Origin: Diaporthe sp. PMI_573
Lineage: Eukaryota > Ascomycota > Sordariomycetes > Diaporthales > Diaporthaceae
NCBI GenBank assembly: GCA_021399435.1
Contig: JAJTUP010000008.1
Location: forward strand, 744,001-808,000
Direction: 5' to 3'
Length of the DNA stretch: 64,000 bases
Both the position numbers and the translations under genes were made by a program. Under the pieces are notes generated by a model, which searched no databases, was not told the DNA's origin, and was given only the letters and a program-made list of their open reading frames with translations. Positions 54,629 through 64,000 of this stretch are shown piece after piece (the stretch's first letter is position 1; each line of letters opens with the position of its first letter).

Positions 54629-56358
54629 TACCGACGAGGCGGTCCTTTCTCATGAGCATGGGCTGTTGTATCATATGATGAATCGTATATCCGCATAGGC
54701 TCTGGACGAGAGTGTCGTGACTCGACAAGCTTGGGCTTGTGACGATCATTACAGCATACATATCCCCCCGTGTAATCTATAAATCCGTCCTGGGGAATTT
54801 GAGGACCCATGCCTATACCATCTTGGCTGGGTTCATTTGTACAAGCACCGTGCACTAATAAGAGATTGTTTGTGATCCATAGAGTAAGGTACCGGCCGCA
54901 GCGGGAGACCATTGCAGTCGGCAAGCTGCAGGAGAGAAAACTCAAAACCGCGGTGACCGACCGAAATAGCACGCGAAGAAGCTGGAGAGGAACAGGCACC
55001 ACCGGTTGGCCCATCTTGTCCCACTCTATCGATGGCCAAGCTTCGTTGGATGTACCCCACAGGGCACTGCACAGGAGCAAGAGCCTTGGAAGGATCCTCA
55101 AAAACGGGCGAACGCTGTGGGCAAAGGCCACGCGAAGGATGACGAATGACACGACGCGACCCCATAAGAAAGAAAAAAAAGCCTCTGGAAGTTCAGCTGG
55201 ACCTCAGCATCGTGGGCATCGTGGGGTTTTTGAGCAGGCGTGTGGACAGGCGACACGACATACACAGGCGGTGACGGGGCCAGTCTTGACTGACTGTCGC
55301 GTGTGGGTTGGGTCGATACCGGGTGGCTGGGAACAGGCTGACTCAGGATCGTCATTGATCAGGAACGGCATCGACTCTCAAAAGGCACAGCCTACCTCTG
55401 GACTCTCCAGGCCCCGTTTAAATGATGGTGCGTCACAGAAGAACGGCGACACCCATGGCCTAGGGAGGCTCTGCAAGCTCCTGAAACACTGTTCGACATC
55501 ATGGTCACCAATTCGGAAATTTGATCTTACTTCTTTGTTCGGAACAATGAAGTTGGTCCGTTCCCCCCCGCTGGAGACCGGCGAGCTGTTGGGCACGATG
55601 AAGTCACAGGCGGTGGAGACACGGTCAGAATGAGTGGGAGTGGGCAGCCCCCGGCTGACAGGAACGGTGTGGGGTAGGCATCCACTAACAACCCACAGTG
55701 GTAGCTCGCGGTGGCTGGAGATAGGGATTGGATAACCGTCAACCTGTGCCCATGCAGCGGCCATGCCTCCTCCCTGCAGTGCAGCCCAAGCTCTCGAGGA
55801 GCAGTCGGGTGCTCCCCCGTCACTGCGGCAACGCGCGACGGGCGTTTTTTATTTGGGGCCGACTGTGGAAAACGGGCAGCGCGGAAGTAGTGTAGTGTAC
55901 AGAGTGGATGCCTTGGGTCTTGCCCGTCTTGATGAATTGACCGTCCCCGTTCCCATCAGGGAGGCGCTACTGATCCTATTGATTGCTGCTCTCCCTCTCA
56001 ATATCAATTGACATCCTTCCGGCGCGTCGTGAATCCCCACACCGACACTACTACTGTTTAGCATCTTGCACCCATCACCGCCAGCTTGCTTACCCGGCTT
56101 GTTTTGGCCTCTCGGCTTTGGGTTATTGATTTCACCTCTTTTGATCCTGGCACGACAACAATGGCATAATCATTCACCACATAGAATAGTGTTCTATCTG
56201 CACGCAGCGTTGCTATCGTTTAGCATATCAGCTGCATCGTATCGCATTGCATCGCATCGCCGACCGACCCATTTCTTCTCCATCCTGCGGTCTTGTTACC
56301 CTACACATGAATTGATCTCAGCCCCCTCTCATTCCTCAAGATCCAGCCTTGAGACAGC
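54629..56358. other. Intergenic upstream of Rid1-like gene (1.7 kb)
   Basis: An ATG-started frame of 274 codons (54809-55633) lies here but shows no domain, is rich in Arg/Ser/Gly, and sits in what should be the promoter of the next gene, so I treat it as chance. The stretch 56234-56261 repeats ATCGC/GCATC units. A second frame overlapping the coming gene is a shadow. Confidence 0.45.
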
Positions 56359-58993
56359 ATGGCTGCTATCCACAAAGGCGACTACAACTTCTCAGAGCGG
56401 CGACAGCAGTTCGAGCAGCAAAACAAACCCACTGGGGGCCTGCGATCGTTCCTCCATAGGCGCAACAACTCTGACGGCGCCAACCTCCTCTCCACCTCGC
56501 CCAACCAGACTCCCTCGGCGAGCAACCAGGCGCACCAGGGAACTCGCAGCGGTGACAACCGCCACTCAACCGCCATGGCATTCCCGACGCTGGCAATTGG
56601 AACCGAGGCTCCTGAGCCGGGACACTCACCTGACAGGGCAAGTCGAGAAGGCGCCGATATCAATTGCAACTCCAACAATGACAGACTGCAACCCCCGGCA
56701 TCTCCCACCAAATCTGGACTCGGTACTTTCTCTTCCAGGTTCTCCAAGGACAAAGGCGCCAGGGATGCTTCACCACCCAAGAAGACCCGGTCCTCAACTA
56801 ACATCGTCGGCCTGCTGTCCCGTCCAAGGTCCAACAAGAACTTGAAGCTGGACTTGGATCAGCAACTCAAGAACAAGGAAAACAGGAAGCCGTCAGATCC
56901 GAGCGCAGCGGACGCTCCTCCAACTCCCATCTTTGCCCAGATGCGCAGCAGGGGCTTCGGCCAAGCAGTTTCGGTTCCCAGCTCACCCTACGAGTCACCT
57001 GCCGACCCATTCGCCTCGACAAGTATGCTAAATCTCAACCACTCGCTTCGTCCATCCCAATCGAACGTGGCGCCCGGCCAGAAGCAGAGACCTAAGTCGT
57101 TTCAGCCTCAGTATCTCCCCAAACCCGACACTGCCCAGGTAGATGACAGGAAGGAGAGTCGTGGGCGGACGAGACTCGATGAGTCCAATGATGCGAACCG
57201 CGACTCGACACAGGCCAAAGGACGATCCAAATCACGCAACGGGGTTTTGTCGGCCCTGACAAGCAGAGGTGGACGGAAATCCAAGTCTCCATCGCCGCCT
57301 TCTCAGGATGCGAGCGAGCTCTTTATCGACCCGAAACAAATCGACAAGCACCTGGAGGCTATGCTTGACCGGCGGAACATCCCCGAGAATCAGAGACACA
57401 AGATGCGGAGTCTGACAGATACGATCAAGATGGAATTCATCAGACAGGACTGGGCGGAAAACGAAGGGAAGAATCTGGTCCGGCCGCAGACCAACGATAG
57501 TGACGATTCTACCTCGGGCACCGCTAATACATCTGTAAACGAGAGCGACAAGAAACAGTCTCGTGGGAGGAGCTTCACGCTGTCACGAAACAGCTGGAAG
57601 CTTGGGAGCTCGCCGTCCAAGGGCAAGAAGAAGGACGCTTCCATCAGAGGACACACCCGGAACAAGTCGGCGGACAGCACCATCAGTGAAAGGCCTGCCT
57701 CTTCAGGAGCCTCGCATGCTAGTAATGGGTTCATGGCCAAGATCACCGGCCAGCAGCCCTCTGACTTTGTGAATTATCTGCGCAAGGTTCAGAAGCCCGA
57801 GTCCGTGGAGGTTGGCAAGCTTCACAAACTGCGCCTGCTGCTCCGAAATGAGCGGGTGGCGTGGACCGAAGACTTTTTGAAACAAGGCGGTATGCAGGAA
57901 ATCGTCGGTTTACTTCACCGGATTATGGCAGTCGAGTGGAGGTGAGTCTACTAACTATCTGCTTGAATTTCTGGAGCTGACTTATTTTCTCTTTCAAAGG
58001 GAGGAGCACGAGGACGCTTTACTTCATGAGAACCTACTCTGCCTCAAGGCACTATGCACAACCGCTTTGGCCTTGCAATATCTCCACTCTATTCAAGACA
58101 CACTCTTTCCTGCTCTGATCGGCATGATATTTGATCCTGAGAAAAAAGGCCCGAGCGAATTCACCACACGGAATATCATCACGTCCGTGCTTTTCACTTA
58201 CATCCAGAGCGGCACACCTCAGGAGAGGGTCATGAGGGCCAGGACAGTTCTGTCTTACCTTCGCGATCCGCAGGCGAAAGAAGAAGAGCGACCGGTTGAC
58301 TTTGTTCTGGGGATGAGGCGAGAGAGGCCCTATCGCGTGTGGAATAAAGAGGTTGTCAACGTCACCAAGGAAGTTTTCTGGATTTTCCTCCACCAACTCA
58401 ACGTCGTCGCCTTACCAGCAGGGCACAAGTCGAATGAGGACATACGCACCTCAGCAAACAAGAATGACACAGCCGCGCCTACCAAGACCGAACAAGGGAC
58501 GAGCACACCCGATCCATATGTCTACATGACCCGTCATTTCCCACAGGAGCGGCCTCCTGTTCCAGCTGCGCCATATGTCGGTGGCGTCGAGTGGGATGCC
58601 ACGAACTACCTGGCATCGCATCTCGACATCATCAATGCTATTCTGGCATGCACGCCGACACAGACCGAGAGAAACACTCTACGAGAGCAGTTCCGCATCT
58701 CCGGCTGGGAGCGTTGTCTTGGCGGAAGCCTGCGCCTCTGCAAGGAGAAGTTCTATCCTGCGGTGCATGATGCTCTTCGCAACTGGGTTGCAGCAGCAGC
58801 GGATGACGGCTGGGACGTCAGAGATGTGCGATTCGGCCCGCCTGCCGAGTCGCGCAGCTCATCACCCAAGAAGCCTGCCGCAGGGGCTGGTGCTGCATCA
58901 CCCAAGAAGAAGTTGGTAGAGGAGCCTCCACCACGGCTGGAGATGCCAAAGCTGGACTTTATGCTCGACGGGCCACTTTCCGCTGCCCCTTAG
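56359..58993 (+). CDS. Rho-GTPase-binding protein, GBD/FH3 domain (Rid1-like)
   Basis: Protein with the N-terminal GTPase-binding and FH3 armadillo region of diaphanous-type formins but no FH1/FH2 actin part; similar fungal proteins are called Rid1. Presumably a Rho-type GTPase effector or scaffold in polarised growth or septation. Exons 56359-57941 and 58000-58993 give 858 aa. N-terminal about 310 residues are disordered, Ser/Pro/Arg-rich with SPTKSGLGTFSSRFSKDKG and other basic-Ser motifs. The domain begins near FIDPKQIDKHLEAMLDRRNIPENQRHKMRSL (about 310-345), then SDFVNYLRKVQKPESVEVGKLHKLRLLLRNERVAWTEDF, then across the intron EEHEDALLHENLLCLKALCTTALALQYL and NIITSVLFTYIQSGTPQER. The C-terminus is Ala/Pro-rich with SPKK motifs. 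Start matches a clean ATG (AGCATGGC). Confidence 0.83.
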
Positions 58994-60007
58994 TGGAAGG
59001 ATGAGAAGTGGGCCGAGCTGTTCAGCGATATGAAGCAGCAAATGGGGTGGGGAGTGACGTCTCTGGAACACGGCAGTTGAGCTACTTGTCACCGGCATGA
59101 AAGGAAGCCGGAAGACGCCCAGAGGGAAGGCGGGTGGTCATTATGACCATGACCACATGGAGTCTGGGAAGGAAAGAAAGGCAACAACTCATAAATTTGC
59201 ATGAGCTGATCGAGTCATTTGGAGTTCGGGAAGGAATGGCGGCATGGCAAACGGATCTCATATTTTTGCGCGTCTAAGGCTTGGTTCCCTGCATGTTATC
59301 ATAGCATCCGCTCCCCTCCTTCTGTCGACTCTCAAGTAGTCGTCGAATCTGAAGGCATGAGGCCGGACACTTTGCCCACCCTGATCTCAAGGCTGGGCAA
59401 GGAGAGATGCACAGTAGTCGGGCTGTATCTGATGGAGGCCCCTAATGAGAAGGAAGCATGGGGGCACGGTAGATAGGGATGGTTCTCGTGTTTGCAGCTC
59501 ATGAGATATGTCTAATGAATGATACGAAATACATACAAGATTACATTCGATTCCGAGCAAGTACGACCCCGTCTGTCCTGTTTCTGTGGACTCAACACCC
59601 GTCTAGAAAGTCTGTCACGATAGCCCAGTGTGTTGGCACACGAGCTCCATGGTCTCACATTCATCCCAAGGTTGGCGACTGGGACAACTAAAGATGGAAA
59701 TAGCGTAGAAATATGCACACGTTTGCAAAGAGTAGATGCATCTCGGATAGACCTCGAATAGCAGAAAGTAGAAGAAACGATGGTCTGGGGGGCAACTGAT
59801 ATGTCACAGCTGCCCGTTACATAAGTACTAAGGCGCTGGGGTTCCGAGGCCCGTCTTATCGGAACTCCCAAGCTCCCCCCACCAAGAATGACGACCGCGG
59901 GGGTTCTTCGCGGCTTCGCATTTCCCTCCGTCCGATCCCTTCGCAGCAGCAGGCAGCCCAGCCAAACCAGCCAAATAAGTCACAACAGCACTCGTCCACC
60001 TCAAACC
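58994..60007. other. Intergenic Rid1-like gene to VPS25
   Basis: 3' UTR of the Rid1-like gene, then VPS25 promoter. An ATG at 59888 is in frame with VPS25 and would add 40 Arg/Ser-rich residues. No other gene seen. Confidence 0.5.
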
Positions 60008-60678
60008 ATGGCGGCCTCAACCTCGACAGCAGCAGCAGCAGCAGCGTTCGACTTCCCGCGCGAGTACTACTTCCCGCCCTTCTTCACCCGCCAGACCAAC
60101 CTCAACACCCACCACGCCCAGCTGGTAAAGTGGTCTGCCCTCGTGCTCTCGTACTGCCAGCACCACCGCATCTTCAAGCTGCCCCTGAGCCCGACGACCA
60201 CCTCGACCGCCACCGCCGAGGACATATTCTTCAACAGGAGGCTCAACAGGCGTCTGGCGCTGGCGGACGTCAGGGAGGTGATCGACTTTATGAAAAAGGA
60301 CGGCCGGGCCGAGTACGTCGGCGAAAGCGAGGGCGCGGGGGCCGGAGGCGACGTCGTCTGGGTGTACTGGCGGACGCCCGAGGAGTGGGCGGCGCTGGTC
60401 GAGGCCTGGGTGGACGAGACGGCGCAGAAGGGGACGGTGCTTACGCTTTATGAGCTCACCGAGGGAGAGGGGACGAGGGGCAGCGGTAAGTTGCGCCGTG
60501 TTTCGGCCCTTGTGTTGCCTCAATGGAGAACTTGGACGCTGATTGTGGCCATCCGTCTACGACAGAGTTCCACGGCCTGGACCAGGACCTGCTACAGAAA
60601 GCCCTCAACGTACTGGTCAAGAGGGGCAAGGCACAAATCTTCGGGCAGGAAGATTCCCAAGGTGTCAAGTTCTTCTGA
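60008..60678 (+). CDS. VPS25: ESCRT-II subunit VPS25
   Basis: Subunit of ESCRT-II, which sorts ubiquitinated cargo into multivesicular endosomes and recruits ESCRT-III. Exons 60008-60485 and 60566-60678 give 196 aa, near the family length. The first winged-helix shows the signature FDFPREYYFPPFFTRQTNLNT and QLVKWSALVLSYCQHHRIFKL (about 15-60), followed by FFNRRLNRRLALADVREVIDFMKKDGRAEYV. The second winged-helix starts near WRTPEEWAALVEAWV and ends across the intron in EFHGLDQDLLQKALNVLVKRGKAQIFGQED and GVKFF, the conserved C-terminus. A poly-Ala run (SO-coded by GCA triplets at about 60028) precedes the first domain. Start chosen at 60008 because of its ACCATGG context; the in-frame ATG at 59888 is an alternative. 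Tail-to-tail with RTT107, 214 bp apart. Confidence 0.93.
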
Positions 60679-60892
60679 GGGATCCGGCGGAACGAGAGAT
60701 GGGTCATACGATTCAACGCATCTATAGCATTGCGCTACCAAAAATGCGTAACATCCCATGGCTGGCGTTTCTAAACAACAGACAAGAGTAAGACGCTCCA
60801 GGGACTCACTCCCCCAGTCGCGAACACAAAACCACAGCAAATTATGCCGACCGGGCAAAGCAGCTCCAGTACTGCGAATCAAGGTACGAGGA

Positions 60893-63728
60893 TTATTTGT
60901 CCTTGAAGAACCTTGTCGCCAGGTACTTCTTGTCAAACTTCAACTCCTGGCTCATGGCCACCTGCAGCAGCCAGTCCGAGGACACGACCCTCGGCTCCAT
61001 GTTCCCATCCCTCGCCATCTTCTCGAATCTCGGCCAGAGATCACGCTCCGCCTTGCTGCTCGACGTCAAAAGATACACAGGCTCCTGACCCTGAGAATCC
61101 TCTTCTGGATTGGTGGGCTTGATGGTTGATGCACCCCGTCCGGTGTAGGTCTTGAAGATGGCGCCGTTGGCCTCTGCAATTGGCCGGTAGCTCTCGGCGC
61201 CGCTCTTGATGTCCTTCGTGCAATATATCGGGACACCCCACAATAGGCGGCCCTTGTTCTCGCGTGCTCTTGCGATGGACTTCTCCAGCTTGACTCCGAA
61301 CCTGGCCTCGTTGGCCTTGTCCTTGAGCTTGTACTCATTGACGTCAAGGCGCTCGCCAGCTTCGAGGCAGGCATCAATGAAGCTAGAGTTGATGACTTCT
61401 GGGCCGCGGGCTAGGGCGCGGAGGAATTTGATGGTGCGCACCATGTGCGGTGCGGCGAGATAGTCACATGGCGCATTCTCATGTACGATCTGGATACCCA
61501 TGTTGCGCAACTTCCTCTGTTACATGGGTTAGCAAAAGATTGGTCCGTTTCTCGAATCTGTCGAGACTAACCTTGTCTGCTTCCTCTTTCTTCAAGTTGT
61601 TGAGCCAACCCTGGTAGCCCGTTAAGATGATGCGCATGTCGATGGGTGGCAAGGCCGGCTTCTGTCTCTTGGCTGGCCGCTTGTTTTCCAATTCCTCTTC
61701 CTCTTCTTCATCGTCCTCGTCCTCCGGCCGGTCGTGGCCAGGACTTGAAGACCGACCTTTCTCCTGCGCCTTCTTCTCCCGTTCTTTCTCCCGCTCCTGC
61801 TCGAAGAGGTTCGTGGCACGCTTGCCGCCGAACGGTGTGCTGCCGGAAGATTTTCGCTTCCGCTCTTTCTCGTATAATGCAATATCTGGCGCCAAGTTAT
61901 GCAGCTTGTTGAGTGCCGAGGCTTTGGCGCTGCGACTGCCGCTCGAGAAAACAGACGACGTATCATTTTCTTTGCCACCAAGTGAAAGCCGAGTCCTAAC
62001 CGGCGTAGCACTTGCCTGTGCTTTTGTCTTGTTTTTCGGGGGCGCCGGGACACCGAATGTCTTGGTGGTCTTCTCAGCGTACTCGACGTCATCATCTTTC
62101 ATCACATCGAACTCCGAATGCTTCTGTCTTCCAACTACTAATCCAGCGGCTGGACCATGGGTAGCTCCGTTCTCCTTGACCAGGTCTTGGATCTTTCTCT
62201 TGCGACGAGCCACAGCATCCAAATCGTCGTCTCCGCCTGGGTAGTACTTCTCATGAAGTTTCGACTCGTCGAATGGAGTCTGCCCAATTATTTCGCCCAG
62301 ATTCGTCCGTGGAGGGAAGTGTACATATCGAGGGTCTGTCAGGGCCTGCACCTCACACTTTGCGTAGCTCTCTTCGACCCACAGGTGGTTGACCACCTGG
62401 ATGCCCCAATCAGCAGCGGCATCGCACTTTTCGCCGCTCTTGCGCGCGGTAATAAGATGTGTATTGTCTTGCCTCATGGAGCCAGTGGGATCGGCCCCGG
62501 CAGCTCTCAGCAAGTTCTGGAGGTATATGCGTGCCTCGCCTCCATAATTGGAGAGTGTGATCCGGAACCCCCGAAATCCCGGAAGTCCCTCTTTAGGAAC
62601 GGGATAATGCAAGAGACGCCGAAGTGGATTCGTCCATTGGTTGCGCATGATCATGTAATAAAGCCAGGCCAGATTTCCGACGTCCTTGCCTTGCTGTGCA
62701 GCTTTGACATACTCGGGTCCGTCGCGGTACTGGCACACGAACCAGTCGCAATCACTCTCAGTGTCGACCACCGCGCCTCCTCCGTTCTCTATGAGGCCTT
62801 TCAGGGTCTTTCGCAACTTTTCGTTGATGCCGAGGTCCCACGACAAGACAACACGCTTGTCCTGGAAGACAGTCAGCTTTTCACGAGCTCCTGCTTGGTA
62901 ATCTGCAGTCATGGGCGGTCGATCGGGGCGAGCTGACGCTGCTCCGTCGAGGTGTTGGCTCGGTGGGATAGCAACTGCATCGTTGGAGCCCGATCGCAGT
63001 ATCTCGGGGTCTGGAAGCAAGTAGGGGCCCTCATCTATTCTCTTGCCCAGGCGGAAACAGTCGTCGAACCTGGAAACGTTAGGAAGGAGACGGCATAGTG
63101 GAATGGGAAGTGCTGGCTGACCAATGCGGCAAGACGATCTTGCATCGAAAATTCTTTTGCGCGGCCAACCTGGCCTTGGGGCCATCCATTGACAGCGCGC
63201 AGATGTGAGTGGTAAGGCGGCCGAGATCCTTGGACTCCATGCCACCCATGGCGAGAACCGCACCAGCAATTGTCTCCTTGTCGGCGAGTGGAATATCGTC
63301 ACAGGTCAAGACGACGTTGGAGAAGATGAGGCGCGGGTCCGGGGAATATGGCCGAATCTGTGCCTGGCGGTTCTTGTGGAGGGAAGCGTTGATCCATTCA
63401 GGCACGACCACAGGGATCATCATTGCCATAGCCTCATCATACTCCGGGAAGTCGATCATATCGGCAATGATGTGAGTGCACTCCGGGACCGAGATGGAAC
63501 CGTCCTCGTCACGGTCTATGACTTCGGCGCCATACCTCTCGACAGTGCCTTTCAACTAGAGTTCATGTATTAAAGATCTGGTATCGAGAACCACCGGCTC
63601 AAAACCAAGAGCTGAGTACATACCACATCGATTGTGCTTTGAGTCAGAGTACTACTTGGTACAAATGCAAAAGAGCATTCGAAGAACAATAAATGTTCGG
63701 TAGAATCGCCACCGTTCTGCGCGGCCAT
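60893..63728 (-). CDS. RTT107: BRCT-repeat genome-stability scaffold RTT107/Brc1
   Basis: Multi-BRCT scaffold that binds phosphorylated histone H2A and recruits repair factors at stalled forks in the nucleus. Exons 63728-63624, 63555-63122, 63069-61572 and 61516-60893 give 886 aa. N-terminal BRCTs begin with LLFFECSFAFVPSSTLTQ and include HIIADMIDFPEYDEAM, LIFSNVVLTCDDIPLADKETI, and HICALSMDGPKARLAAQ then WFDDCFRLGKRIDEGPYLLP (completed by intron 63070-63121). Further BRCT units follow with KRVVLSWDLGINEKLRKTL and RGFRITLSNYGGEARIYLQNLL. A long charged, Ser/Lys/Glu linker at about 460-660 ends in an acidic run. The C-terminal BRCT pair begins MRIILTGYQGWLNN and includes CDYLAAPHMVRTIKFL and SSDWLLQVAM, with full C-terminus RFFKDK. 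Start chosen at ATG 63728. Confidence 0.92.
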
Positions 63729-64000
63729 CGTGCCTGGGAGTCGGCCGTTGCGACGCGTCAAATCGCGGGCAGACAGTGTTACATGAAGAGGGGCAGGAGT
63801 TTCGGGACAGACCAGTGGCTGAGATGGTGTGGACGATGAAGGAATGCCAGATTTGAAGAGTTATGGCGAGTAGTTTGGAGACAAGTGGCGTGGAAGCAGA
63901 CGTCGAGAGGCAACAATGGCCAAAACTGCAGGTGTTTATTAGGCAGAGACCGCGACTTTCCAGGGGTGCAGCTGCGAGCTTAATCCACCCACTCAACGCG

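Noticed and set aside
54809..55633. 274-codon ATG-started frame between PEX14 and the Rid1-like gene
   Set aside because: Arg/Ser/Gly-rich with no domain or membrane segment, overlapped by antisense frames, and located where the next gene's promoter should be.
1..64000. CRISPR arrays, rRNA, viral or bacterial mobile systems
   Set aside because: No regularly spaced repeats, no rRNA-like sequence, and no intact transposase, reverse transcriptase or capsid-type ORF seen; the DNA is plainly fungal chromosomal sequence.

Overview
The window reads as chromosomal DNA from a filamentous ascomycete (Pezizomycotina, most likely a Sordariomycete). The genes are monocistronic on both strands. Most are split by 50-90 nt introns with GTRAGT-like donors and CTGAC-like branch points, and coding third positions are GC-rich. 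The proteins include fungal-type RXT2, PEX14, ERG13, a Rid1-like GBD/FH3 protein, a Zn2Cys6 factor and a BCS1-like AAA protein. I see no rRNA, convincing tRNA, CRISPR array or intact transposon. Exon structures were joined by hand from reading frame, splice signals and remembered family patterns.

Left part (0.6-23 kb), mostly housekeeping: QCR6 (complex III hinge subunit), an FLVCR-like MFS transporter, an ERG27-like 3-ketosteroid reductase (-), an OB-fold-like orphan, RXT2 of the Rpd3L deacetylase complex (-), TRAPPC11, and a BCS1-type AAA ATPase with a long charged tail. Middle (23-33.2 kb): a small two-helix membrane protein, HMG-CoA synthase (ERG13), a DHCR24-like FAD sterol reductase (-) and an HSL-type alpha/beta hydrolase (-). 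With ERG27, this puts three sterol-related enzymes and a lipid-type esterase in 25 kb.

Accessory part (33-50 kb): long gene-poor spacers, locally AT-rich, surround a type-B carboxylesterase, a six-exon MFS transporter (-), a GNAT acetyltransferase and a Zn2Cys6 regulator (-). Transporter and acetyltransferase are divergent; acetyltransferase and regulator are tail-to-tail with 45 bp between stops. This looks like a small regulated catabolic, detoxification or secondary-metabolism cluster. It is followed by an orphan ORF fragment and a decayed-looking 2EXR-type gene.

Right part (50-64 kb), core cell biology: NDC80 (-) and PEX14 (+) from a shared promoter, a Rid1-like GTPase-binding protein, VPS25 (ESCRT-II) and RTT107/Brc1 (-).

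The most unusual items are an apparent 7-nt microexon in PEX14, a probable GC-AG intron in RXT2, the sterol-gene neighbourhood, the esterase/MFS/GNAT/TF cluster, and the unexplained open frame at 47.8-48.2 kb.
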